Positions 35,306-44,552 of a stretch of 64,000 bases of DNA are shown one piece after another (within the stretch, counting starts at the first letter, position 1; each line of letters starts with the position of its first letter). Origin of the DNA: CAVVGZ01 sp963747965 (GTDB taxonomy: Bacteria > Chloroflexota > Anaerolineae > Anaerolineales > Anaerolineaceae); contig CAVVGZ010000007.1 of NCBI GenBank assembly GCA_963747965.1, positions 186,001-250,000 of the forward strand, given 5' to 3'. A program made the position numbers and the translations under genes. A model generated the notes under the pieces. That model worked only from the letters and a program-made list of their open reading frames with translations, had not been told where the DNA came from and searched no databases.

Positions 35306-36145
35306 TTAAAATTTTATGAACTCTTCAATCGAAGATGGTCTTTCATCCGGATGAAGCATCATCGCGTATAGGATTGCTTCTTCTGTATGAAGACTGATAT
35401 CCCGATTGATCTGGCGTGGTGGGAGCAATGATTCAGGGGATAAAAACCTTAATCTGGCATCGGGCGGGGGAGTATTGGTTAATAAGTGATAAAGGGTTGC
35501 CCCGAAAGAAAAAACATCACTGCGAACATCGGTATGACCCATGTCGCCGCCATATTGCTCTAGCGGGGTATAGATTGCAGTACCCTGCCCCTGAATAATT
35601 GTTATCGTAACCTCACCAGGAGCCATTAATTTTACAAGGCCAAAGTCAACCAGCTTTACGATTCCATTTGGTGTGAGTTTAAGATTGCTCGGTTTAATAT
35701 CACGGTGAAGTATTGGGGGGTCCTGTTTATGCATATAAATCAATGCATCCGACAATTGATTTGCCCAATCCAATACTGTACTTTCAGGTAGAAAAATCCC
35801 TGCGTGATGAGCTTCTAACATTAAATTACGTAAATCTTTGCCTGGTATATAATCCATTACCAGGTATTCCCTGTTGCCAATGGAAAAAAAATCAGAGACT
35901 TTTGGTAAATTTGGATGATCAAGGCGAGCCAGTATGGTGGCTTCCCGCAAGAACTGGTCTCTCGCTTCTTTCAGCAAATCCGGTTGGACGGAGCGATCAT
36001 GCTCCACTTCCTTCAGGGCGCATTTCCTTCCTTCAAGACGCAGGTCGTCTGACAGGTAAATACTGCCGACTCCACCCTGTCCAATGATGCGGCGTATCTG
36101 GTAGCGGCCGCGTAAAATTTCTCCGGCTTTAAGTGGTACCGGCAT
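35306..36145 (-). CDS. Serine/threonine protein kinase
   Basis: A 279-aa Hanks-type kinase with the whole catalytic domain and little else: GQGGVGSIYLSDD (P-loop), the catalytic Lys in CALKEVEHD, ILHRDIKPSNLKL (catalytic loop), KLVDFGLVKLM (DFG) and GGDMGHTDVRSDVFSFGATL. It ends shortly after the kinase fold (DERPSSIEEFIKF), with no membrane helix or sensor domain. The divergent FHA gene begins 173 bp away and may encode its phospho-target. Confidence 0.93.
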   Translation of the reverse strand: MPVPLKAGEILRGRYQIRRIIGQGGVGSIYLSDDLRLEGRKCALKEVEHDRSVQPDLLKEARDQFLREATILARLDHPNLPKVSDFFSIGNREYLVMDYIPGKDLRNLMLEAHHAGIFLPESTVLDWANQLSDALIYMHKQDPPILHRDIKPSNLKLTPNGIVKLVDFGLVKLMAPGEVTITIIQGQGTAIYTPLEQYGGDMGHTDVRSDVFSFGATLYHLLTNTPPPDARLRFLSPESLLPPRQINRDISLHTEEAILYAMMLHPDERPSSIEEFIKF

Positions 36146-36318
36146 CTGGCGATTCTCTTCCTATTTTCCCGATTTTTCTTACCCCCGTTATTTTATACAG
36201 GATATACTCATTTTCGGGGGTTGTTCTGTTTACCTTCTCCATCCATTTATATTATACTGGAAGAGTTAGAGGTTCCCGTATGCAATTAAAGAAATACTGC
36301 AATACTTGAGGTTATTGG

Positions 36319-36984
36319 ATGGCCCCACAAGATTTTCCAGAGTTCCCAGTATTGATTGGACAAACCGGTCCGAATAACGGTCAAAAATGGAATCTCAAAG
36401 ACACACTTCTCATAGGTAGAGACCCAGAATGTGATGTGGTTATTCCAGACCGGCAGGTCTCCAGATACCATGCCAGGATTACGATTACAAAAGAAGGAGT
36501 ACAGGTAGAAGACCTCGGAAGCAAAAACGGCACATTCTTGAATGGTAGGGTTGTGCAAGAGCCAGCATTCTTACTGGATGGTGATCTTGTACAAATTGCA
36601 CTGATACAAAAAATTGTGTTCCTGAATTCAGATGCGACTTTACCAATGGATTTAGAAAGTTCTGCGAACATTACACTTAAAGGACGGTTATATATCGATC
36701 CAAAATCGAGACGGGTGTGGATTTTAGATCAAGAAGTGATTCCCCACCTATCTGCCCCCCAGTTCAGGCTACTGGATGCGCTATACCAGCAGCAAGGGCG
36801 GGTTATTCCACGACAAGAAATCATTCATATTGTCTGGGAGGATGAGGAAGCCGAAGGTATAACAGATCAGGCTCTGGATGCCCTGATCCGCCGACTTCGA
36901 GAGCGAATAGCATCAATTGATCCCGATCATAACTACATTGCAACAATCCGTGGACACGGACTCAGACTGGATAATCCCAAGTAA
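36319..36984 (+). CDS. FHA-domain protein with OmpR-type winged helix
   Basis: A 221-aa protein with an N-terminal FHA domain (LLIGRDPECDVVIPD, QVSRYHARI and DLGSKNGTFLNG; residues about 30-80), which binds phosphothreonine. The C-terminal winged helix is of the response-regulator DNA-binding type (SAPQFRLLDALYQQQGRVIP, DQALDALIRRLRERI and IRGHGLRL). It lies divergent from the Ser/Thr kinase, so it is probably a transcription factor controlled by threonine phosphorylation. Its likely promoter is TATACT near 36252. The target genes are unknown. Confidence 0.92.
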   Translation: MAPQDFPEFPVLIGQTGPNNGQKWNLKDTLLIGRDPECDVVIPDRQVSRYHARITITKEGVQVEDLGSKNGTFLNGRVVQEPAFLLDGDLVQIALIQKIVFLNSDATLPMDLESSANITLKGRLYIDPKSRRVWILDQEVIPHLSAPQFRLLDALYQQQGRVIPRQEIIHIVWEDEEAEGITDQALDALIRRLRERIASIDPDHNYIATIRGHGLRLDNPK

Positions 36985-37006
36985 TTATTTATTTTTACCT
37001 GGAAAA

Positions 37007-38365
37007 TCAAGCCTTCATTTGATTTTTCATTGACTGTTTTAATGCACTGCGGTAAATAAATTTTAAGCGATTAAGCACCTGGTCTGATTGGCCCTGGGAC
37101 TCACTTTGAACAATCAGATTATTCATCATCTGGAGGAATTCAGGTGTAATCTGTTCCTGATTATCTGCCAACTTCTTATTTATCTCTGAATCATTCCCAA
37201 TTTCCAGGAGCTCTTCGATAAAAAGCAATTCCTTTGGAGGAGGGCTCATTTTTTGCAAAATTACAATTATTTCTTCCAGTTTTTTTAATCTATCGATGTG
37301 ATTTTTTTGTTTGGCTTTTTCAATTTCCATCTTAAGAATTTCTACAAACAGGTCATTGATTTCACCAATGTTCTCTTGAACTGATTTTTCTAGCTCTGGA
37401 CTCTTGATAATCCTCTCAAGTACTTCATGAGTGTGGTTTACCTGTGCCTGCATCCGTTCATCAATTTCTTTGGTCATATTCAACAATTTCTCGCGCAGAT
37501 CCAATAAAACCTGTTTGTCTGATCCCTGGGATTTATCAATCCTTTCCGAGAGAATCTGGAAGAAAGTGTAATCTAATCCTGCTCGTGCATAATTGACCAG
37601 AGTCCTTAAACGGATTTCGGATGGCGCATTGAGGAGTAGATCCAATAATTTCTCATGGGTTAATCCATCCTTACTGGCAGCCTGGAGCGATTTGATCGCT
37701 TCTTCTGTTTCTGAGATCTGGTTTTTAATAACCTGCCCGAACTTTGATTCAAGGATCAACTGCTGCTGCAGCTCTGCGAGCCGTTGACTGGATGCCTGAT
37801 CCCCCTGTGCTGCCGTTGTCTCCATTATTCTTGAAAGGATTGCAAAAAAGTCCTGGTCTATTAAGTCATCATTTTGTTTAATGATTTCAGAGCGAGCCCC
37901 AGGATCCTTCTCGAACATGCGCTGTAACAATTTGAGACGTTCTTGCTGTGCCAGAATCATCTCCTTTGAGATACCATCCGCTTCTAAAATCTTGTCAACC
38001 ATGGTTTGCATTGTAAGCATGGTTTGAGGGCGCAATAGGTATCCTTTGCGTTTTTCAGGCGGCAAATTATCCATAACGCGTTTGAGCATTGGTCCAATAC
38101 GTCTTTCCTGCTCGTTGATTGGTACACCCAGATCGGGAGGGAAGAAGGTAAGAAGTAATTCTTTCTCCGGATCGTGGTATACGATTGGTAAACTAACCGG
38201 GCCTTCATACCTGCATACACTACAACGGACGATATTTATTGCCCCACTTAGAATTCTTTCCTTGGCAGCAGGGTCATTATATACGTCAAATAACTGCTGG
38301 ATATCAGCTATAACAGGTGATTTACACCTTGGGCAATTCGTTGTTGTATTGGGCATAATTCTCAA
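37007..38365 (-). CDS. CpXC-domain protein
   Basis: A 452-aa soluble protein. The N-terminal CpXC zinc domain has two CxxC pairs, CPRCKSPV and CSVCRYEG, then IVYHDPEKELLLTFFPPDL and RIGPMLKRVMDNLPPEKRK. The remaining 300 residues are almost entirely helical and charged, likely coiled coil. The function of the CpXC family is unknown. ATG at 38356 (MPNTTTNCPRC) is an alternative to 38365. It is convergent with the FHA gene and followed upstream by the histidine kinase on the same strand. Confidence 0.82.
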   Translation of the reverse strand: MRIMPNTTTNCPRCKSPVIADIQQLFDVYNDPAAKERILSGAINIVRCSVCRYEGPVSLPIVYHDPEKELLLTFFPPDLGVPINEQERRIGPMLKRVMDNLPPEKRKGYLLRPQTMLTMQTMVDKILEADGISKEMILAQQERLKLLQRMFEKDPGARSEIIKQNDDLIDQDFFAILSRIMETTAAQGDQASSQRLAELQQQLILESKFGQVIKNQISETEEAIKSLQAASKDGLTHEKLLDLLLNAPSEIRLRTLVNYARAGLDYTFFQILSERIDKSQGSDKQVLLDLREKLLNMTKEIDERMQAQVNHTHEVLERIIKSPELEKSVQENIGEINDLFVEILKMEIEKAKQKNHIDRLKKLEEIIVILQKMSPPPKELLFIEELLEIGNDSEINKKLADNQEQITPEFLQMMNNLIVQSESQGQSDQVLNRLKFIYRSALKQSMKNQMKA

Positions 38366-38467
38366 CTTCCTGAAAAAATATTTTCAAAATTATACCATTT
38401 TCAGGAAACCACGATTGTAGTTTTATTGATTTCTTGCTTCGATAGTTGGATCAAATCTTTTTAGATT

Positions 38468-40039
38468 CTATTCATCGTCCACCGGGGAGCGTGGCAGCGA
38501 GAAACAGATTCTCACTCCTTGACCGGACACCGGATCCACCCAGATACGTCCCCCGTGGGCTTCGATGATGGCTTTAGATAGGTATAAACCCAGTCCAGCT
38601 CCTTTAGTGGTACGGGCGAGGTCCGGGGCGCGATAGAACCTGTCAAAAACATGGGGTATGTCTTCAGGAGGAATGCCTGGTCCCTCATCCATAATACAGA
38701 TCAGGATGCAATCAGTCCTAACCTGTCCCTTGATTGTGATCAATCCTTCTTTGGCATACTTGATGGAATTTCCAAGCAGATTAGAAAGAACTTGATTTAT
38801 ACGACTCTCGTCGGCAAGAATTATAGGGAATTCTTCAGCAAATTCCATCTTAATTTCATGATGATTGGTTTGCGTTTTAAATCGATCAACCAATTTTTTT
38901 ACTATTTCTGGAATGTTTACGTCCGCCCGATTAATATTGAGGCCACCGGCTTGTAGCCGGGATGCGTCCAGAAGGTTTTCGATCATCATATTCAAATGAT
39001 CCGATTCTTCTTCGATAACTGCAAGGCTGTCCTGGATAATAGCAGCATCCCAATGGGCGTCCTCCCTTCGAAGGGTACTTACGTAGCCTTTTATCAAGGC
39101 AACCGGGGTTTTTAGTTCGTGGCTTACAATCGAAATAAAGGTACTTTTTAGTTCTTCCGCCTGGCGAAAACGGGTAATGTCCCTGACGCTGGCTATAATA
39201 TTTACCAAAACACTATCCACAGTCAGAAGGGGAGCATACGTTATTCCTACCGGCAAGGGGAGTTGATTTGGACGGTTGAGGTCACCTTCTATATATAAGT
39301 GGGCATGAGGAGTCAGAGGCCATCCTCCAGCGACGGCTTCTTCCAAAGTCAAACCATTTGTCCGGTTTTGCCATGAGATGATTAGCTCATGAGGTTTGTT
39401 TTGAATTTCGCTCTCTGGTAATCCGTAATGTCTGGAGAATGCCTGGTTACACCTCTCGATCATGTTATCAGGAGTAAGAATCAGGAGCCCATCCGCTGCC
39501 GAATCCAATAAAGCATCCATGCGTTGTTTCTCATATTTTATCTGCCGGTATAACTGGGCATTTTGGACAGCAATGGCTGCCTGGTCCGCAAAACTATTGA
39601 GCAGCTGGCGGTCATTTTTGGAAAAAATTTCTGGATAACTCCGAAAAATAAAGATTACTCCAACAACTTTCCTCCTTGCTTTTAGTGCCAATCCCACCCC
39701 GGTAAGCAAACCCATCGAAGCTGCGAAGGTAAGTTTTTTGAGTAAACGATTGATTTCCGGGATTTCGGAAATCTCAGATTCTTCTGTTTGTGGAGGGATT
39801 TTTTCCAAATAAGGTTCAAGATATTGTAGAAACGCTTGTGATAAACCGTGCGAAACCCTTACACGCCAATGGCCTTCATCTGTCCGGAGGGCAATCAAAC
39901 CAGATTGACCGGTCAGCATTTCTATGGATATATGTAAAATCCTCCCCAGCAGTTTATCAAGATCCAATTCCTCCGTTAGAGCCCGGGTAATTTCAAGGAG
40001 GTAATCTCTTTGGCGAACTCGGTAATCCGGCAGCATCAT
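38468..40039 (-). CDS. Sensor histidine kinase (GAF-PAS-HisKA-HATPase)
   Basis: A 523-aa soluble kinase. An N-terminal GAF domain (about residues 15-165) and a PAS domain (about 170-295, with ADGLLILTPDNMIERCNQAF) are followed by the phospho-acceptor His in SIVSHELKTPVALIKGYVST. The ATPase boxes are NQVLSNLLGNSIKYA (N), DEGPGIPPEDIP (G1) and TKGAGLGLYLSKAI (G2). No membrane helix is seen, so it likely senses an intracellular cue. No response regulator gene is adjacent. Confidence 0.93.
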   Translation of the reverse strand: MMLPDYRVRQRDYLLEITRALTEELDLDKLLGRILHISIEMLTGQSGLIALRTDEGHWRVRVSHGLSQAFLQYLEPYLEKIPPQTEESEISEIPEINRLLKKLTFAASMGLLTGVGLALKARRKVVGVIFIFRSYPEIFSKNDRQLLNSFADQAAIAVQNAQLYRQIKYEKQRMDALLDSAADGLLILTPDNMIERCNQAFSRHYGLPESEIQNKPHELIISWQNRTNGLTLEEAVAGGWPLTPHAHLYIEGDLNRPNQLPLPVGITYAPLLTVDSVLVNIIASVRDITRFRQAEELKSTFISIVSHELKTPVALIKGYVSTLRREDAHWDAAIIQDSLAVIEEESDHLNMMIENLLDASRLQAGGLNINRADVNIPEIVKKLVDRFKTQTNHHEIKMEFAEEFPIILADESRINQVLSNLLGNSIKYAKEGLITIKGQVRTDCILICIMDEGPGIPPEDIPHVFDRFYRAPDLARTTKGAGLGLYLSKAIIEAHGGRIWVDPVSGQGVRICFSLPRSPVDDE

Positions 40040-40179
40040 ATAAATCCTTTAATACACTTAATCGGTATAAATATTGTAACTGATTATTATGGGGAAAATA
40101 ATCATAACGGCAGGAATACCCAATTAACCTGGATCCCTGGTTTTTCAGTAACCAGTAACTATTCCCCAAATAATAATTC

Positions 40180-40237
40180 GGCGAATGCTAATTCGCCTGT
40201 ATAAGGAATTGACTGCAATAAGGAAGACTGCTATTAT
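40180..40237 (+). promoter_or_regulatory. Inverted repeat and leaderless promoter of yvcK
   Basis: A perfect inverted repeat GGCGAAT/ATTCGCC (40180-40186, 40191-40197) lies 11 bp upstream of a very good promoter: TTGACT (40209-40214), 17 bp, TATTAT (40232-40237). The predicted transcription start is the A of the ATG at 40244. The repeat is a candidate operator or activator site. Confidence 0.6.
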
Positions 40238-41637
40238 ATGGGGATGAGTATTCAAAAGAAAAATCGTTTCCAGCGGATATTGAATAATCTCCGGTCAAAA
40301 TTAAGATGGTTTGTACCTGGGATCCATGTGAAGCGATGGGTGGGGTTGATCTTAATTGGCACGACCCTGCTTGGAATAGGGATAGCTGTATTGATATTGG
40401 ATATTTATCGAACTGCACCTGAAACTTGGTGGCTCCCAATCCTTTCTACTCTATCCCTCCGGTTCCTGGATCGTACATTAAGAGCAATAATATTTGGAGG
40501 AATCGGATTTGGTTTCTTAATTCTGGGTATATGGGGATTAACCAGTCCTTATTAAGACCGTTTCTTCACCCAGGAAAAAATATTCTTGATGCTGTATCCA
40601 CCTATCGTCTGAAGGAAAAGGGGTTAAAAATTGTTGTAATAGGCGGCGGAAATGGTTTGTCATCCCTATTACGCGGTTTAAAAGCCTATACCCACAATTT
40701 AACCGCAGTCGTAACCGTGGCAGATGATGGGGGTTCCTCTGGAAAGCTCAGAGAAAAGATTGGAATTTTACCGCCTGGAGATATCCGCAACTGCCTGGCC
40801 GCCTTGTCAAATGATGAGGCGTTGCTTACCCAAATTTTTCAATACCGTTTTTCAGAGGAACTGGGTTTAGATGGACACTCCCTTGGAAATTTGTTCATCA
40901 CAGCTCTTACTGGGATTACCGGGAGTTTTGAAGAGGCAGTAGCAGAATCTGGAAGGGTCCTGGCTGTACAGGGAAAGGTATTGCCTTCCACGCTGCATGA
41001 TGTTACATTAATTGCTGAGGTTTCAAATCCGCAATCTCCTGATGGAATCCAAATTAATGGTGAGAGCAATATTGCAAAAACAAATGGTAGTGTCCGGAAG
41101 GTGTGGCTGGAACCTACCAATCCGCTGGCGTTTCCCCCAGCCATACAAGCAATTTTGTCGGCGGATCTCATCGTGATAGGACCGGGGAGCCTGTATACCA
41201 GCATTCTGCCGAACCTTCTTGTACCAAATCTGGCAGACGCCATCCGGGTTAGCCGTGCGAGCAAATTTTATGTATGCAACGTAGCAACACAGGTTGGAGA
41301 AACTGAAAAATACTCCTGTGGTGATCACGTGAGGGCTATTGAGAAGCAACTTGGTGAAACGATTTTTGACGTTATTATTTGTAATAAAAATTTCGAATTA
41401 GAGCTTCCGTATGGCCCCGAATGGGTAAAACCAGAAAATGATTTTGAAGAGAACTACTCATGTTATTTTGCGGATCTGGCAGATAAAGACAATCCCTGGC
41501 GCCATGATGATAAAAAACTTGCCAGGGTGGTTATTGATTTATTTTACGAACGAACTGGTCCCTTAATGGCAAAAGATGATCAACAAATTACCAAGCCATT
41601 CAATACCACAAATAATCATTTAATATCAAATCAATAA
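40238..41637 (+). CDS. yvcK: YvcK/CofD-like gluconeogenesis factor with N-terminal membrane helices (single-base frameshift)
   Basis: The N-terminal frame gives two membrane helices (WVGLILIGTTLLGIGIAVLI and IIFGGIGFGFLILGIWGL). Restoring one A in the AA at 40540-40541 links it to NQSLLRPFLHPGKN and the catalytic-like domain: IVVIGGGNGLSSLLRGLKAY, VTVADDGGSSGKLREKIG, LPPGDIRNCLAAL and SLGNLFITALTG. The merged length is 466 aa (464 from the ATG at 40244). YvcK family proteins bind UDP-sugars and affect wall synthesis and carbon metabolism. It starts a plus-strand cluster, gap being 10 bp downstream. Confidence 0.85.
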
Positions 41638-41647
41638 GGAGAATTAC

Positions 41648-42685
41648 ATGACAATCAAAGTGGGTATCAACGGATTTGGGCGGATAGGCCGCCAGGTATT
41701 AAAAGCTATTAATGAGAGACAAGGTGAAAAATTAGAAGTAGTAGCTGTCAACGATTTATTTGATGCAAATGTAAACGCTCATTTATTCAAATATGACTCC
41801 AATTACGGAATATATCCTGGAACAGTGGGTGTTGATGGAACTGACCTGGTCGTTGATGGAAAAAAGATAAAGGTTTTTGCTGAGAAGGATCCCGGTATGC
41901 TGCCCTGGGGGGATCTCGGGGTTGATATCGTTATTGAAGCCACTGGGGTTTTTCGAGATAAGATAGGCAATCCTGCAAAAGGTAAACCGGGTGTGATAGT
42001 TCATATTGAAAAAGGTGGTGCTAAAAAAGTGATTATCACTGCCCCAGCGAAGAATGAAGACCTTACCATTGTGTTAGGGGTGAACGAAGATAAATATGAC
42101 AATGGGCTGCATCATGTAGTTTCAAATGCCTCCTGCACCACAAACTGCCTTGCACCGGCTGCAAAAGTAGTGCATGACCGCTGGATTATCCAACGGGGCT
42201 TGATGACAACCATTCATTCCTATACCAATGATCAGCGTATCCTTGACCTGGCACACTCTGATTTAAGACGGGCGCGTGCAGCGGCGATGAATATCATCCC
42301 AACAACTACCGGCGCAGCTAAAGCCTTAGCATTGGTCATACCGGATCTGAAAGGTAAATTTGATGGTTTTTCATTACGCGTACCCACGCCTACGGTTTCA
42401 ATTGTAGACTTTGTAGCAAATCTTGAAAAATCGACTTCCGTCGAAGAAGTAAATGCAGCCTTCAAAGAGGCTGAGGCCGGACCTTTGGCAGGTATCCTGG
42501 GATACACTGATGAACCACTGGTATCCATGGACTTCAAGGGCGATTCCAGATCCTCCATCATCGATGGTCAATCGACCATGGTGATGAATGGAACAATGAT
42601 TAAGGTAGTCACCTGGTATGATAATGAATGGGGATATTCCTGCCGGACGGCAGACCTGGCTGCTTTCATGGCAGACAGATTTTAA
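41648..42685 (+). CDS. gap: Glyceraldehyde-3-phosphate dehydrogenase, type I
   Basis: A 345-aa NAD-type GAPDH for glycolysis/gluconeogenesis. NAD-binding GINGFGRIGR at the N-terminus; the Asp in AVNDLFDAN favours NAD over NADP. The catalytic Cys lies in SNASCTTNCLAP and the catalytic His in TTIHSYTNDQRILD. The end WYDNEWGYSCRTADL is standard. The ribosome site AGGAG is 7 bp before the ATG. Just upstream is yvcK, and just downstream a terminator-like stem precedes pgk. Confidence 0.97.
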   Translation: MTIKVGINGFGRIGRQVLKAINERQGEKLEVVAVNDLFDANVNAHLFKYDSNYGIYPGTVGVDGTDLVVDGKKIKVFAEKDPGMLPWGDLGVDIVIEATGVFRDKIGNPAKGKPGVIVHIEKGGAKKVIITAPAKNEDLTIVLGVNEDKYDNGLHHVVSNASCTTNCLAPAAKVVHDRWIIQRGLMTTIHSYTNDQRILDLAHSDLRRARAAAMNIIPTTTGAAKALALVIPDLKGKFDGFSLRVPTPTVSIVDFVANLEKSTSVEEVNAAFKEAEAGPLAGILGYTDEPLVSMDFKGDSRSSIIDGQSTMVMNGTMIKVVTWYDNEWGYSCRTADLAAFMADRF

Positions 42686-42705
42686 ACTCTTCATTTTGGA
42701 AACTG

Positions 42706-42757
42706 AAGGGATGCGTATCGGACGAACCGCTGGTAAAAACGGTGTTACGCATCCCTT
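42706..42757 (+). terminator. Intercistronic terminator/attenuator between gap and pgk
   Basis: A 12-bp perfect stem, AAGGGATGCGTA (42706-42717) with TACGCATCCCTT (42746-42757), is followed by TTAT. The 28-nt loop can form an inner ACCG/CGGT hairpin. It lies 20 bp after the gap stop and 22 bp before the pgk ATG. It could end part of the gap message, lowering pgk expression, or protect the 3' end. Confidence 0.65.
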
Positions 42758-42779
42758 TTATATACTACGGGAGGCAGTT

Positions 42780-43956
42780 ATGAACGCAAAAAAAACAATT
42801 AGAGATATTGATGTGACCGGTAAGAAGGTATTGGTGCGGGTGGACTTTAACGTCCCGGTCAAGGATGGTGTTGTGGGGGATGATACCCGAATACGGGCAG
42901 CATTACCAACCATCCAATACTTGCTTGATAAGGGTGCGGCCGTGATCCTTTGTTCGCATTTTGGACGGCCAAAAGGAAGCCCGGATCCAAAATATACCCT
43001 AAAACCTGTGGCTGATTACCTGGGCAAATTAATGAATTTGCCTGTCAAATTTGTGGATGATTGCATTGGTCCAAATGTCCAAATGGTAGCTGATAATCTA
43101 AAAGGTGGAGAAGTCTTATTACTTGAGAATACACGATTTCATGAAGAAGAAACAAATAACGATCCAGGAATGTCCAAACAATTGGCTTCACTGGCAGAGA
43201 TTTATGTAAATGATGCATTTGGATCAGCACACCGGGCACATGCCTCCACTGAAGGGGTTGCGAAATTTATCCCAGCAGTTGCAGGTTTCTTAATGGAAAA
43301 GGAAATTCAATACCTTGGACAGGCGATCCAAAATCCAGAACGTCCCTTCACTGCCATACTTGGGGGAGCAAAGGTAAGCGATAAAATTGAAGTTATCCGC
43401 AATTTACTCAAGAAATCTGACCAGATTCTGATCGGTGGAGGAATGGCGAACACGTTCCTTAAAGCACAGGGACTTTCTGTAGGGGATTCCCTGGTAGAGG
43501 ATGAAGTGATCGACCTGGCAAAAGAGCTGCTGCAATCGAGCGGGGATAAGTTGAAACTCCCTGTAGATCTTGTGATTGCAGATAAATTTGACGCAGATGC
43601 TCAGTCAAAAATGATACCTGTTGGTCCAGTTCCCGATGGCTGGCGTATCCTTGATATTGGTGAAAAAACCGTTGCGTATTATGGAGAAATCCTTAATGAC
43701 TTCAAAGACAATTGTATGGAATGGTCCCATGGGAGTCTTTGAATTCGAAAAATTTGCCACAGGGACATTAGGTATTGCAAAAGCAGTAGCAGACAGCAAA
43801 GCTGTAAGCATTGTAGGGGGGGGTGAATCTGTGGCGGCAATCAACCAATTTGGTTTAGAAGATCAAATTACACACATATCAACAGGCGGAGGGGCATCCC
43901 TGGAAATGTTGGAAGGAAAAGAGCTCCCGGGTTTGGCTGCCCTAATGGATAAATAG
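42780..43956 (+). CDS. pgk: Phosphoglycerate kinase (single-base frameshift)
   Basis: Converts 1,3-bisphosphoglycerate and ADP to 3-phosphoglycerate and ATP. The first frame contains KVLVRVDFNVPVKDG, LCSHFGRPKGSP, LLLENTRFHEEE, NDAFGSAHRAHAST and FTAILGGAKVSDK. The second frame, from about 43701, contains TIVWNGPMGVFEFEKFATGT and IVGGGESVAAINQFG. One extra T in the pair at 43701-43702 breaks the frame. The merged length is 391 aa, complete. GGGAGGCAG is a strong ribosome site. An essential glycolytic gene with one homopolymer change is most likely a sequence error. Confidence 0.9.
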
Positions 43957-44114
43957 ACACATTAATGTCATAGGATATATGATGAATCCAGTTAAATCCA
44001 ATGTATATTCTTTATTAATAACTATCAATGCTAAATTCCGCTGGACAAATTGGGTTCATTCGGGTAAAATCTAGCACTGCAAATTATGGATAGAGATGTT
44101 AATGGAGGTTGGTT

Positions 44115-44384
44115 TTGGCAAATATTAGATCGCAAATAAAACGCAATAAGCAAAATGCGAAACGGCGAACAAGAAATCGAATTTATCGTGGGACGGCTCG
44201 TTCAATGGTTCGTAAAGCAGAGCTGGCGATTGAAGGCACCGATAAGGTGCAATCCGAAGAAAGCGTAAAAAAGGCGGTGATTGCTTTAGACAAAGCAGCG
44301 AATAAAGGGATCATCCATAAAAATAACGCCGCCAGACGAAAAAGTAGATTAATGAAGAAAATGAATGCAAAGTTGGCTGATTAG
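44115..44384 (+). CDS. rpsT: 30S ribosomal protein S20
   Basis: An 89-aa highly basic protein: MANIRSQIKRNKQNAKRRTR at the N-terminus and GIIHKNNAARRKSRLMKKMN at the end, the standard S20 pattern that binds 16S rRNA. Start is TTG at 44115, exactly 6 nt after GGAGG (44104-44108); a TTG at 44109 in the same frame lies too close. A strong terminator follows. Confidence 0.95.
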   Translation: MANIRSQIKRNKQNAKRRTRNRIYRGTARSMVRKAELAIEGTDKVQSEESVKKAVIALDKAANKGIIHKNNAARRKSRLMKKMNAKLAD

Positions 44385-44440
44385 TCTGGTTCAGAAAATT
44401 CCAATTTAATTCCATTCATCTCAATTTTATTTAAAGTTTA

Positions 44441-44471
44441 TTAAAGCGGGAGGTACCCACTCCCGCTTTAA
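44441..44471 (+). terminator. Rho-independent terminator after rpsT
   Basis: A perfect 12-bp stem TTAAAGCGGGAG (44441-44452) and CTCCCGCTTTAA (44460-44471) with a 7-nt loop. The A/T ends of the stem provide the U-rich tail. It is symmetrical, so it would work on both strands. Confidence 0.85.
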
Positions 44472-44552
44472 TCTTGTTATTAATTACAAATAAGCTACCA
44501 AAAGTGATGTATACTTCAAAAGATATGGCAAATTGATGCGCCAGGGTCCATA

